A stretch of DNA of 64,000 nt, taken from NCBI RefSeq assembly GCF_016518545.1, contig NZ_JACVTO010000005.1, positions 186,001 to 250,000 on the forward strand, in the 5' to 3' direction. Positions 56,599 to 64,000 of this stretch are shown here, in pieces. Under the pieces are notes generated by a model, which saw only the letters and a list, made by a program, of their open reading frames with translations, had not been told where the DNA came from and ran no database searches. The position numbers were made by a program, and so were the translations under genes. The DNA comes from Pseudomonas sp. S30 (lineage in GTDB: Bacteria; Pseudomonadota; Gammaproteobacteria; Pseudomonadales; Pseudomonadaceae). The first letter of the stretch is position 1. Each line of letters starts with the position of its first letter.

Positions 56599-56613
56599 GC
56601 AAGTGTTATGCCA
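56599..56613 (-). promoter_or_regulatory. Sigma-54 promoter before fliL
   Basis: Minus strand TGGCATAACACTTGC: TGGCAT, 5-nt spacer, TTGC, with GG and GC 10 nt apart. Expected transcript start near 56588, about 40 nt before the fliL ATG. The best of the three sigma-54 matches in the window; fliL operons in Pseudomonas are RpoN/FleQ-dependent. Confidence 0.82.
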
Positions 56614-56673
56614 GATTACGAGGAATGGCGGCAGACAATGGCGGCAGGCGCCACGACCGCCGCCCGCTCTGGG

Positions 56674-58071
56674 TCAGGCGTAGTAGTCGACCGCGCTGTC
56701 GCCGATCACCACTTGCTGCTCGGCCGGGCGCGCCACCGACGCGAGTTCGGCGTCGTCGCCCTCCTCCTGCGCGCGCCGCGCCGCCACGCCGGAGAAATTG
56801 GCACTGCCCTGCTGCGCCTGTTGCTGTTGCTGGCGCGACTGGTCGGCGACGTTGACATCCGGCTGGGCCAGCCCTTGCTGGGTGAACAGCTCGCGCAGAC
56901 GGTGCAACTGGCTGTCGAGGGCGTCGCGCACCCCGGCGTGGCCGCTGACGAAGGTGATCTGCGCCGCCTGGTCCGCCGCGACATTGACGCGTATGTCCAG
57001 CCGACCCAGCTCGGCAGGCTCGAGCTGGATGTTGGCCGACTTGAGGTTCTGGCTGGACAGGTACATCACCCGGTTCACCAGCCCTTCGCTCCAGGCGTTC
57101 TGGTTCATGACCAGAGGCTGCTGCAGCGGGTTGCTTGGCGACGCAGCGGGCGCCGCCTTGGCCGTCACAGCCTGGGTCAACTGGCTGAGACGGTTGGCGA
57201 AATCGTCGACACGGGTGTCACCCTCGGCTTTCTTGAGATCCTTCAGGCCACCGCTCAACAGCTCCGAGAAACCTTTCTCGCCATGCTGGGACTGACCGCG
57301 CGGCGATTCGCCCTCGGCCTCGACCAGCAGGCTCGCCAAGGTATTGACGCTGCCTTGCACGGTACCTTCCTGAGGCTGAGCCTTGTCCCCCTGCGCCGAT
57401 GCATGGGTCGAGGTCGTGCCTTTGGCCTGGGCGCTCTGTTCCAGCGCCAGCCGCAATGTCGGCATGTCGGCCAGCGGGTCGGCTTCGGGATCGAACTCGG
57501 TGGTCGCCACCTTGGCCTCGGCCTCGGGCGCCTCAGGGACTACCGGCTGGGGCGTGGCGGCAGGCTGAACCGAAGCCTGCAGCACAGGCGCCACCGCTTC
57601 GGCCTGCGCCTGGATGAGCTGCGCGCCGGCCTGGGCATCGCTGACCTGGCCCGCCACCAGCCGGGCGTCTACCGAACCACCGTCGGCCGGGTGATCATCC
57701 TGGGTATCACGGGCCGTCTGCGCGTCTTCTGCGCCCGGAGCCTTGTCGTGCTCCGCAACCTGCGTGTCGGACGCTGCGGCGGGCTTGTCACGCGCCGCAG
57801 GCAAGGGTTTGCCGTGGGTGGCAAGCGTAGGCGAACGCTCGCTGCCGCTCTTGCCGCTGGGGGTGAAATCGGGTTTGTCCCTGGACGTGGGCTGGGGTGA
57901 GGGGTCGCGACTGGCCGATAGCTTGGCCTGCTGCTGCCGCGCCATCAACTGATCGAAGCCGTCACCCTTGCGCTGCGGGGCTTGCGCGGCCTTTTCCGGG
58001 ATGCCGGCCGAGGTGCGTGAAGGCGCCTTGGCAGTACCGGCTTGCAGCAAGGGGTTGGGTGCGACAGGCAT
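56674..58071 (-). CDS. fliK: Flagellar hook-length control protein FliK
   Basis: A 465-residue protein: long low-complexity ruler region rich in Ala, Gln, Asp and Lys (about 1-310), then the conserved C-terminal domain (about 325-420, LQQPLVMNQNAWSEGLVNRVMYL and LEPAELGRLDIRVNV), which contacts FlhB to switch export. Ends with a short variable tail. It has its own sigma-54 promoter and is followed by the fliL promoter, so it is a separate unit. Confidence 0.94.
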   Translation of the reverse strand: MPVAPNPLLQAGTAKAPSRTSAGIPEKAAQAPQRKGDGFDQLMARQQQAKLSASRDPSPQPTSRDKPDFTPSGKSGSERSPTLATHGKPLPAARDKPAAASDTQVAEHDKAPGAEDAQTARDTQDDHPADGGSVDARLVAGQVSDAQAGAQLIQAQAEAVAPVLQASVQPAATPQPVVPEAPEAEAKVATTEFDPEADPLADMPTLRLALEQSAQAKGTTSTHASAQGDKAQPQEGTVQGSVNTLASLLVEAEGESPRGQSQHGEKGFSELLSGGLKDLKKAEGDTRVDDFANRLSQLTQAVTAKAAPAASPSNPLQQPLVMNQNAWSEGLVNRVMYLSSQNLKSANIQLEPAELGRLDIRVNVAADQAAQITFVSGHAGVRDALDSQLHRLRELFTQQGLAQPDVNVADQSRQQQQQAQQGSANFSGVAARRAQEEGDDAELASVARPAEQQVVIGDSAVDYYA

Positions 58072-58119
58072 TGAAACTCTCCACGCCAGTTAACCGAATG
58101 AGTGACGTGTTCGAGTCAA

Positions 58120-58134
58120 GCAAGACTCGCGCCA
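58120..58134 (-). promoter_or_regulatory. Sigma-54 promoter before fliK
   Basis: Minus strand TGGCGCGAGTCTTGC: GG and GC doublets 10 nt apart, TTGC at -12. Expected transcript start near 58108, about 37 nt before the fliK ATG. It lies between the hpt gene stop (58155) and fliK. Confidence 0.78.
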
Positions 58135-58154
58135 ATTTCTCCCAGACAGTTTCG

Positions 58155-58502
58155 CTAGCCTGCCGAAATACGCTCACGCTCGCTGCGATAGAAGCGCTGG
58201 ACCTCGAGGAACTCCAGGTCGATGCGGTTGATCAGGTCCTCGATGCCGTACAGTGGCGGGCGCCGCACACGCTCCTCCAACTCCTGACAAAGCTCGGCGA
58301 GCCCCACCGCGCCCATGTTGCTGCTGCTGCCCTTGAAGCTGTGCGCAGCCATGCCCAGGGCCTGGGCGTCCTTGGCCATGTGTAACTGGCTCAGACGACG
58401 CTCCGAGTCCTCCAGAAAGGTCTCCAGCAACTGCAGGTAGCCGTCCTCCATGACCTCACGCAGGTCGCTCAGCACCTTGTGATCGATGTGTTGATGTGTC
58501 AC
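58155..58502 (-). CDS. hptB: Histidine phosphotransfer protein, HptB-type
   Basis: A 115-residue Hpt domain with phospho-accepting H54 in AAHSFKGSSSNMGA and a four-helix pattern. Start is GTG at 58502 with AAGGAG 8 nt upstream. Directly after an HsbR-type regulator and an HsbA-type STAS protein, so it matches the HptB-HsbR-HsbA pathway of Pseudomonas, in which hybrid kinases pass phosphate to HptB to choose between motility and biofilm. Gene name by this context. Confidence 0.9.
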   Translation of the reverse strand: MTHQHIDHKVLSDLREVMEDGYLQLLETFLEDSERRLSQLHMAKDAQALGMAAHSFKGSSSNMGAVGLAELCQELEERVRRPPLYGIEDLINRIDLEFLEVQRFYRSERERISAG

Positions 58503-58552
58503 TTGTTCGCTCCTTGATCAAGCTTGCCGCGCGCGGATTCGAACCCGGCACT

Positions 58553-60244
58553 TTACCAATCGAATTCCACCCGTGCTCGCCGTCCGTCGTCCAGCCACTG
58601 CGCATGGATACCCAGGCGCCTCACCAGATGCAGGCCGCGCCCGCTCAGGCCCTGATGCGGCAGCGCATGCGCCAGGGCATCGTCGATATCGAAGCCCGTG
58701 CCGCTGTCGCTCACCTCAAGCGTCAGACGTCCGCCGCCGGCAATGGGTTCAACCCTGAGCTCGATGCGCACGAAGCCCTCGCTCAGGCCTGACAGACGCC
58801 GGTCACGCTCGCGATAATACTGGGCGAAACCTCGCGCATCGTGCTTCAGACGCGAGTCCAGCCCCAGCACCCCATGCTCCAGCGCGTTGGCGTAGAGTTC
58901 GCCGAGCACGCTGTGCAGCACGCCATGACTGCTGCGCAGGCCGTGGATCTCCTGAAGCAGCTGCAACAGGCACGGCAAGGGGTCGAACCGCTTGAGGCTC
59001 TCGGCCTGCAGGACCATCGACAGCGACCAGTCCATCGGGCTGGTGCCCGTGGTATCGACCAGCGGCAGCTCGATCGGCAGGCACTCACCGGGCCGCCTCA
59101 TGCTGATGTCGCACAGGCTGATGTCGTCACGGGGTCGCCCACCGAAGCGCGCCAGCGCCTGCATCACCTCATCGAACAACAGCTGCGGATCGCGGTTGGC
59201 GGCGAGCACCTGGCACAGGCGCTCGACCCCGAACAAGCGCTCCTGGGCGTTGCCGGTCTCGATCACTCCATCGGAGAACAGGAACAAGCGCTCGCCCTGG
59301 GCCATCGGCAGGACCACGGTCGCGTCGTCGAAACGCTCCGGCTCCAGAATGCCCAGCGGCAGGTGCAGCGACGGCAGGCTCGCCATTACCTCGCCGTCCA
59401 CCGACAACTGATAGGCATCAGGCATGCCGCCGTTCCACACCTCGAGGGTGCCACGCTCGTAATGCAGGGCCACCAGCAAAGCGCTGCAGAACATGTCGAC
59501 CGGCAGGATGCGCTTGAGCTTGGTGTTCATCTCGCGCAGCGTCTGCGCCAGGCCATAGCCCTTGGCGGTCATGCCATGGAAGACCTCCGCCAGCGGCATG
59601 GTGCCCACGGCCGCCGGCAACCCATGGCCAGTGAAATCGCCGAGCATCACGTGCAGGTCACCGCCAGGGGTGAGCGCCGCCATCAGCAGATCGCCGTTGA
59701 ACAGCGCATAGGGCGACTGCAGGTAGCGAATGTTGTCGCTGTGCAGGCATCCGGAATGGGCGACCTTGTCGAACACGGCCTTGGCCACGCGCTGCTCGTT
59801 GAGCAGGTGGTGATGGTGCCGGGCGAGCTCGTCACGCTGCTGCAGCACGGTGGCCTGCAAGCGCCGCTGGCGATCCAGAGCGCCGATCTTGGCCGCCAGG
59901 ATCACCGCGCTGTAGGGCTTGGCCATGAAGTCGTCGCCACCTGCCTGGAGGCAGCGCACCAGCGCCTGCTCTTCGTTGAGCGAGGTGAGAAAGATGATCG
60001 GCACGAAGCTCTCGCCGGCCAGGGCCTTGATCTGACGCGCCGCCTCGAAACCGTCCATCACCGGCATCAGGGCGTCGAGCAGGACCAGATCGGGCGCACA
60101 TTGGCTGAACAGGGCCACGGCCTGCGCGCCGTCTTGCGCGGTGACCACCTCATGCCCCTGGCGGCGCACGATTTGAGCGAGCAGCAGGCGATCGGCCGCA
60201 CCGTCCTCGGCGACCAGCACCCGCAACCCGGATTGCACGGGCAT
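58553..60244 (-). CDS. hsbR: Response regulator with PP2C phosphatase and ATPase-like kinase domains, HsbR-type
   Basis: A 563-residue three-part protein: receiver (about 7-125, phospho-Asp D57 in LVLLDALMP), RsbU/SpoIIE-type PP2C phosphatase (about 185-390, MLGDFTGHGLPAAVGT, LFLFSDGVIETG, GRPRDDISLCDI) and a C-terminal HATPase (about 420-563, LHSVLGELYANALEHGVLG, LEVSDSGTGFD). The same protein can therefore dephosphorylate or phosphorylate the STAS protein encoded 8 bp upstream. In P. aeruginosa HsbR does this to HsbA to tune FlgM and a diguanylate cyclase. Confidence 0.92.
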   Translation of the reverse strand: MPVQSGLRVLVAEDGAADRLLLAQIVRRQGHEVVTAQDGAQAVALFSQCAPDLVLLDALMPVMDGFEAARQIKALAGESFVPIIFLTSLNEEQALVRCLQAGGDDFMAKPYSAVILAAKIGALDRQRRLQATVLQQRDELARHHHHLLNEQRVAKAVFDKVAHSGCLHSDNIRYLQSPYALFNGDLLMAALTPGGDLHVMLGDFTGHGLPAAVGTMPLAEVFHGMTAKGYGLAQTLREMNTKLKRILPVDMFCSALLVALHYERGTLEVWNGGMPDAYQLSVDGEVMASLPSLHLPLGILEPERFDDATVVLPMAQGERLFLFSDGVIETGNAQERLFGVERLCQVLAANRDPQLLFDEVMQALARFGGRPRDDISLCDISMRRPGECLPIELPLVDTTGTSPMDWSLSMVLQAESLKRFDPLPCLLQLLQEIHGLRSSHGVLHSVLGELYANALEHGVLGLDSRLKHDARGFAQYYRERDRRLSGLSEGFVRIELRVEPIAGGGRLTLEVSDSGTGFDIDDALAHALPHQGLSGRGLHLVRRLGIHAQWLDDGRRARVEFDW

Positions 60245-60252
60245 GGGCGACC

Positions 60253-60552
60253 TCAGCTGATGTCGAACAGGGTGTCGAAATTGGAGATGGCGAAGATCTT
60301 GCGCACGTCGTCGGTGACGTTGACCACGCTGATGCGCGCCGACTCTTCACCAACATGATCGCGCAGCATCAGCAACATGCCCAGCGCGGAGCTGTCGAGG
60401 TAGTGGGCGTCCTTGAGATCGACCACCACCTGCCTGGGCGCGTGGCGCTCGTAGGCGTCGCGAAACGCTGCATGCTGACCGAAGTCGAAGCGTCCCTTGA
60501 CCGTTATCGTCAATCGTTCCTCGTCCTCTGAATAAACGGACTCGACGGCCAT
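60253..60552 (-). CDS. hsbA: STAS-domain anti-sigma factor antagonist, HsbA-type
   Basis: A 99-residue STAS domain: VVVDLKDAHYLDSSALGMLLMLRDHVG with the phosphorylatable serine at S54/S55. Partner-switch protein that in P. aeruginosa binds FlgM when unphosphorylated, freeing FliA. ATG at 60552 (MAVESVYSEDEERL); longer frame starts are in non-coding-like sequence. The 103 bp before it separate it from fliJ. Confidence 0.93.
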   Translation of the reverse strand: MAVESVYSEDEERLTITVKGRFDFGQHAAFRDAYERHAPRQVVVDLKDAHYLDSSALGMLLMLRDHVGEESARISVVNVTDDVRKIFAISNFDTLFDIS

Positions 60553-60655
60553 ACGCGATTCCTTCGTTGATGGCGTGTGATGAACAAGGTGTAGCAGGCT
60601 AGCGGAGTAGTCGCAAGCGCAGCGGCAGTCGCGATCCAGGGGCTGTCCGAAAAAC

Positions 60656-61108
60656 CTAGAACGGGCTCTGTCGAGGCAGGCGCTGCGACAGCTCATCGAG
60701 CAGCTTCTGCTCGCGTTTGTCCTCGGCGCGGCGGGCCTCGTCCAGATAGCGCTGCACCAGCTTGCGCAGCCCCTCGACCCGCGCATAGGCCTGCTGCCAG
60801 GCATCGCGGGCATTGCGCAGGTTGTTCTGGTGCCAGGTCAGGCTCTGGCGCTGCTGGGTCATGGCCGTTTCGAGCTGACCCAGAAAGCGCTGGTAGTTCA
60901 CCAGCCAGTTGCCATCGACGCCCTGGCTGCCGCGGTTGATCCACTGGTGCTGGTAGTCTTCGCGGAACCGTTCGAGCTCGGCCAGCTTGGCCTGGGCCTG
61001 GGCCACCTGTTGCTGGAACTGGCCCAGGCGCTGGACCGCCTTGCGCTCCTCGTCCTCGGCCATCTGCACCACGGGCGCCAGGCGCGCGGCACGACTGGGC
61101 AGGGCCAT
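60656..61108 (-). CDS. fliJ: Flagellar export chaperone FliJ
   Basis: A 150-residue, almost entirely helical coiled-coil protein rich in Gln, Arg and Leu, start MALPSRAARLAPVVQMAEDEER. Stalk-like partner of the FliI hexamer, linking it to FlhA. 3 bp after fliI. Confidence 0.94.
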   Translation of the reverse strand: MALPSRAARLAPVVQMAEDEERKAVQRLGQFQQQVAQAQAKLAELERFREDYQHQWINRGSQGVDGNWLVNYQRFLGQLETAMTQQRQSLTWHQNNLRNARDAWQQAYARVEGLRKLVQRYLDEARRAEDKREQKLLDELSQRLPRQSPF

Positions 61109-61111
61109 GGC

Positions 61112-62473
61112 TTAGCCGTTGCCCGAAGTGGGGGCGAAAATGGTGCCCAACTGGTCACGACTTTCCGCCATGCCCACGCTTTCGTCGAGTCCCTGGCGCA
61201 AAAAGCCCACCAGCTTGGACTGCAAGGCGATGGCCAGGTCGGTCTCCGGGTCGCCGCCGGCCACGTAGGCACCGACGCTGATCAGGTCGCGACTCTGCGA
61301 CAGGCGCGACCACAGCTGCTTGAACTTCTGGGCCTGGCGCAGGTGATCGGTATCGACCACCTGCGGCATCACTCGGCTGATCGAGGCCTCGATGTCGATG
61401 GCAGGGTAATGACCTTCCTCGGCCAGCCGACGCGACAACACGAAGTGGCCGTCGAGCACCCCCCGCGCCGAGTCGGCGATCGGGTCCTGCTGGTCGTCGC
61501 CTTCGGACAATACGGTGTAGAACGCGGTGATCGATCCGCCCCCCGCCTCGCCGTTGCCGGCGCGCTCCACCAGCTTGGGCAACTTGGCGAACACCGAAGG
61601 TGGATAGCCACGGGTGGCCGGCGGCTCACCGATGGCCAGAGCGATCTCGCGCTGAGCCTGGGCGAAACGGGTCAGCGAGTCCATCAGCAACAGCACGTTC
61701 TTGCCCTTGTCGCGAAAATACTCGGCGATGCGCGTGCAATACATGGCCGCGCGCAGGCGCATCAGGGGCGCATCGTCGGCGGGCGAAGCCACCACTACCG
61801 ATCGCTTGAGGCCTTCCTCGCCAAGGATGTGCTCGATGAATTCCTTGACCTCGCGACCCCGTTCGCCGATCAGCCCGACCACGATGATGTCGGCCTTGGT
61901 GAAGCGGGTCATCATGCCCAGCAGCACCGATTTGCCCACACCGGTACCGGCGAACAGGCCGAGCCGCTGGCCGCGCCCTACCGTCAACAGGCCGTTGATG
62001 CTACGGATGCCGACATCCAGTGGCTGGCTGATCGGGTCACGGTTGAGCGGGTTGATCACCGGCCCATCCAGCGGCACCCAGTCCTCGGCCTTCATGCCAC
62101 CCTTGCCGTCCAGCGCGCGGCCGGCACCGTCGAGCACTCGCCCGAGCATGCCCATGCCCATGGGCAGCCTGCCGCTGTCGTCCAGCGGTACCACCCGTGC
62201 GCCCGGCGCGATGCCGGCGATGCTGCCTACCGGCATGAGGAACACCTTGCTGCCGGCGAACCCCATCACCTCGGCCTCCACCTCGACCGGGTGGTAGCTG
62301 TCGTCGTTGATCACCTTGCAGCGACTGCCCACCGCACCCCGCAGGCCCTCGGCTTCCAGGGTGAGGCCGACCATGCGCAGCAGGCGGCCCTCGACCACCG
62401 GCTGCTCGGCCAGCTTCACGGCCTCGGCATAGCCGCTCAGGCGCCGGGCGAAGCTGGTGCGTTCAAGGCGCAT
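61112..62473 (-). CDS. fliI: Flagellar export ATPase FliI
   Basis: A 453-residue F1-beta-like ATPase with Walker A AGTGVGKS (175-182), [13 protein letters not shown] and Walker [18 protein letters not shown]. Powers substrate unfolding at the flagellar export gate. ATG at 62473 overlaps the fliH end by 11 bp; the open frame continues far upstream through fliH but that part is a shadow. Confidence 0.97.
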   Translation of the reverse strand: MRLERTSFARRLSGYAEAVKLAEQPVVEGRLLRMVGLTLEAEGLRGAVGSRCKVINDDSYHPVEVEAEVMGFAGSKVFLMPVGSIAGIAPGARVVPLDDSGRLPMGMGMLGRVLDGAGRALDGKGGMKAEDWVPLDGPVINPLNRDPISQPLDVGIRSINGLLTVGRGQRLGLFAGTGVGKSVLLGMMTRFTKADIIVVGLIGERGREVKEFIEHILGEEGLKRSVVVASPADDAPLMRLRAAMYCTRIAEYFRDKGKNVLLLMDSLTRFAQAQREIALAIGEPPATRGYPPSVFAKLPKLVERAGNGEAGGGSITAFYTVLSEGDDQQDPIADSARGVLDGHFVLSRRLAEEGHYPAIDIEASISRVMPQVVDTDHLRQAQKFKQLWSRLSQSRDLISVGAYVAGGDPETDLAIALQSKLVGFLRQGLDESVGMAESRDQLGTIFAPTSGNG

Positions 62474-63224
62474 CGGGTGCGTCCAGTTCGACGGCCAGGT
62501 CAGGCGCGGCCGGATGCAGGGTCTGCTGGTGGGACTGTTCGAACAACTGCGCCACGGCCTTTTCCAGGCGCGTCTCCATGCTCGCGTCGATACGGCTGTG
62601 GGCGGTCTCGATGCGGCAGCCGCCTGGCAGCAACGCCTCGTCCTCGAGCAGCTTCCAACGCTCCTCGTGCCGATCGCGCAAGGCCTTGACCTGCTCGAAG
62701 TCCTGCGGGTTGAGGTGAATGCGGATGTTCTCGGCGCCCATCGGCAGCAGCTTGAGCGCCTCGCGCAACACCTGGGCGATCTGCGTGGAGTCGCTGCGCA
62801 GTTCGCGCCCGACCACCTCACGGGCCATGTGTGCCACCAGATGGACCAACGACTTCTCGATCTGCCGATCCTGTTCGGCGATGGGCTCGAGCAGGTGCTG
62901 CATGACCTGCTCCAGGCTGGCGAGCTTGACGCCGAGCGCCTGCTCGGCCTCCTGCCGGACCTTCAGCTGGGTGCTGTGAAACCCTTCGCGCTCGCCGGTG
63001 GCGAAGCCTTCGTTATAGGCCTCCTGGCGGATCGCCTCGAGCTCTTCGAGGGTCAGCGGCTGGACTTCCTCCAGCGGCACTTCCTCGATTTCCTGCTCGA
63101 CCGGTTCGGGCTCGGGCTCAGGCTCAGGTTCGGGCGCGGGGTCGAAGCTGGGCAGCGTCCAGACATCGAGGCCTTCGAGGTCGCGGGCACGGATCAGATC
63201 GCTGGGGTGGGGTTTGCTGGACAT
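62463..63224 (-). CDS. fliH: Flagellar assembly protein FliH
   Basis: A 253-residue protein: N-terminal part with a Pro-Glu dipeptide repeat (about 33-45), a helical GxxxG-containing stretch ([17 protein letters not shown]), and the FliH C-terminal domain that binds FliI ([15 protein letters not shown] onward). Regulates FliI and delivers it to the C-ring. ATG at 63224 ([10 protein letters not shown]) fits family starts; a GTG four codons upstream is possible. Ribosome site weak at both. Confidence 0.94.
   Translation of the reverse strand: MSSKPHPSDLIRARDLEGLDVWTLPSFDPAPEPEPEPEPEPVEQEIEEVPLEEVQPLTLEELEAIRQEAYNEGFATGEREGFHSTQLKVRQEAEQALGVKLASLEQVMQHLLEPIAEQDRQIEKSLVHLVAHMAREVVGRELRSDSTQIAQVLREALKLLPMGAENIRIHLNPQDFEQVKALRDRHEERWKLLEDEALLPGGCRIETAHSRIDASMETRLEKAVAQLFEQSHQQTLHPAAPDLAVELDAPDAP
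63105..63140 (-). repeat. Hexanucleotide repeat in fliH coding Pro-Glu
   Basis: Six 6-bp units of the type YTCRGG/CGCGGG in a row encode alternating Pro and Glu. Length change by slippage would add or remove a Pro-Glu pair without breaking the frame. Confidence 0.75.
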
Positions 63225-63251
63225 CTTCTCGGACACTCAAATCTCGTTCGA

Positions 63252-63273
63252 CTCACCCAGCCACCTGGGTGAG
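63252..63273. repeat. Perfect 9-bp hairpin between fliG and fliH
   Basis: CTCACCCAG and CTGGGTGAG form a perfect stem around CCAC, 28 bp before the fliH start. No T-run follows. It could slow RNA decay or translation between fliG and fliH in the shared transcript. Confidence 0.6.
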
Positions 63274-63300
63274 CGCGGTTCATCCACGCAAGCGTCGACA

Positions 63301-63330
63301 CCTGTAGGCACGGGACTCACCCGTGGATGC
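63301..63330. repeat. REP-like element between fliG and fliH
   Basis: CCTGTAGGCACGGG followed by ACTCA and CCCGTGGATGC resembles the putida-group REP form (CTGTAGGAGCGGG-loop-CCCGCGATGC) and contains a 6-bp CACGGG/CCCGTG stem. A further GCGGGG/CCCCGC inverted pair follows at 63345-63366. It is degenerate, so a true REP is not certain. Together they fill the 190-bp gap inside an otherwise tight operon. Confidence 0.45.
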
Positions 63331-63414
63331 ATCGCCAGCCAGTCGCGGGGGGCGGACATCCCCCGCACTGGCGGGTGCGCCTGCCAAGCATAGACGCCAG
63401 CCAGGCGAGCGAAG

Positions 63415-64000
63415 TCAGATCATTTCCTCGGCGCCTTTGCCGCCCAGCACGATCTCGCCCGCTTCGGCCATGCGCCGGGCGATGGTGAGGATCTCTTTCT
63501 GCGCCGTTTCCACATCGCTGACGCGTACCGGGCCCTTGGCTTCCAGGTCGTCGCGTAGCAGCTCCGAGGCGCGCTTGGACATGTTCTTGAAGACCTTGTC
63601 CTTGACCTTCTCGTCGGCCCCCTTGAGCGCAACCACCAGCACGTCGGAGGACACCTCGCGCAGCAGCGCCTGGATGCCCCGATCGTCGACGTCGGCCAGG
63701 TTGTTGAAGACGAACATCAGGTCTTCGATCTGCTCGGACAGGTCGCTGTCGATGTCGCGGATCGCATCCATCAGCTGGCCTTCCACGGAACTGTCGAGGA
63801 AGTTCATGATGTCGGCCGCGCGCTTGATACCGCCCAGCGTGGTGCGCGCGGCGTTGGAGTTGCCGGAGAACTGCTTCTCCAGGATCTGGTTCAGTTCCTT
63901 GAGCGCCGCCGGCTGCACGGTGTTGAGCGAGGAGACGCGCAGGACGATGTCCAGGCGCACCTTGTGATCGAAGTTGCTCAGCACTTCACCGGCCTGGTCG
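63415..64000 (-). CDS. fliG: Flagellar motor switch protein FliG (C-terminal part, partial)
   Basis: About 195 codons of the FliG end; the gene continues past the window. Seen are NFDHKVRLDIVLRVSSLNTVQPAALKELN in the middle domain, the FVFNNLADVDDRGIQALLREV region and the torque-helix part ALKGADEKVKDKVFKNMSKRASELLRDDLEAKGPV with charged residues that face the stator. Ends GGKGAEEMI. C-ring rotor protein at the MS ring. Confidence 0.97.
   Translation of the reverse strand, partial: DQAGEVLSNFDHKVRLDIVLRVSSLNTVQPAALKELNQILEKQFSGNSNAARTTLGGIKRAADIMNFLDSSVEGQLMDAIRDIDSDLSEQIEDLMFVFNNLADVDDRGIQALLREVSSDVLVVALKGADEKVKDKVFKNMSKRASELLRDDLEAKGPVRVSDVETAQKEILTIARRMAEAGEIVLGGKGAEEMI

Noticed and set aside
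58535..58545. tRNA T-arm-like sequence GGTTCGAATCC on the minus strand
   Set aside because: It lies in the 50-bp gap between the hsbR-type and hptB-type genes; the stem does not extend, no D-arm, anticodon arm or acceptor stem can be drawn, and the adjacent coding frames leave no room for a tRNA.
62474..62821. N-terminal extension of FliI through fliH
   Set aside because: Reads fliH out of frame; Arg/Ser-rich sequence with no relation to FliI, and the ATG at 62473 matches the family start.
1..64000. CRISPR arrays, insertion sequences, rRNA genes
   Set aside because: No regularly spaced repeats, transposase frames or rRNA-like sequence were seen on reading the window.

Overview
The window is high-GC proteobacterial DNA that fits a Pseudomonas of the putida group (P. 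putida / P. entomophila / P. mosselii type). The reasons are gene content and order: fliG-H-I-J, an HptB/HsbR/HsbA-type trio, fliK, fliL-M-N-O-P-Q-R, flhB, flhA-F-fleN-fliA, cheY-Z-A-B, motC-D, a ParA/ParP pair and cheW all run in one direction and are followed by the ccm cytochrome c maturation operon. The species call is an inference from remembered synteny, not from a search.

Region 1 (1-17058, all minus strand) is a hybrid polyketide/non-ribosomal peptide cluster. Read in transcription order it encodes a 14-TM-type MFS exporter, a free-standing condensation-domain protein, a PKS (ACP-KS-AT-KR-ACP), a PKS (KS-AT-DH-KR-ACP), an NRPS module (C-A-PCP) and the start of a third PKS (KS) that leaves the window. 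Junctions are tight or overlapping (TGATG, 8-bp overlap), so it behaves as one operon. No loading enzyme and no thioesterase are inside the window. I do not recognise the product. It is the main candidate for undescribed chemistry here.

Region 2 (17059-24895): an AT-rich 650-bp intergenic stretch with three TGTNNACA palindromes separates the cluster from a plus-strand NCS1 nucleobase/hydantoin-type permease and an Asp/Glu/hydantoin racemase-family protein that lacks one of the two usual catalytic cysteines. Ordinary small genes follow: GNAT acetyltransferase, histidine phosphatase, FKBP isomerase, GFA protein, PhzF-family protein, D-2-hydroxyacid dehydrogenase and a lipoprotein.

Region 3 (24907-31814): the complete ccmABCDEFGHI operon on the minus strand, most junctions being 4-bp or 8-bp overlaps.

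Region 4 (31993-36671): three plus-strand genes interrupt the otherwise minus-strand block. They encode a FliK-like protein, a small protein equal to the FlhB cytoplasmic domain, and a 904-residue toxin-like protein with a C-terminal DXD glycosyltransferase domain. This trio is the second candidate for something unusual.

Region 5 (36827-64000): the chemotaxis, stator, flagellar regulation and flagellar export block, minus strand, ending inside fliG. Three sigma-54-type promoters (before fliK, fliL and flhA) are visible, each placing a predicted transcript start about 37-45 nt before the start codon. CheA carries a four-fold internal repeat, and a REP-like element with a hairpin sits between fliG and fliH.
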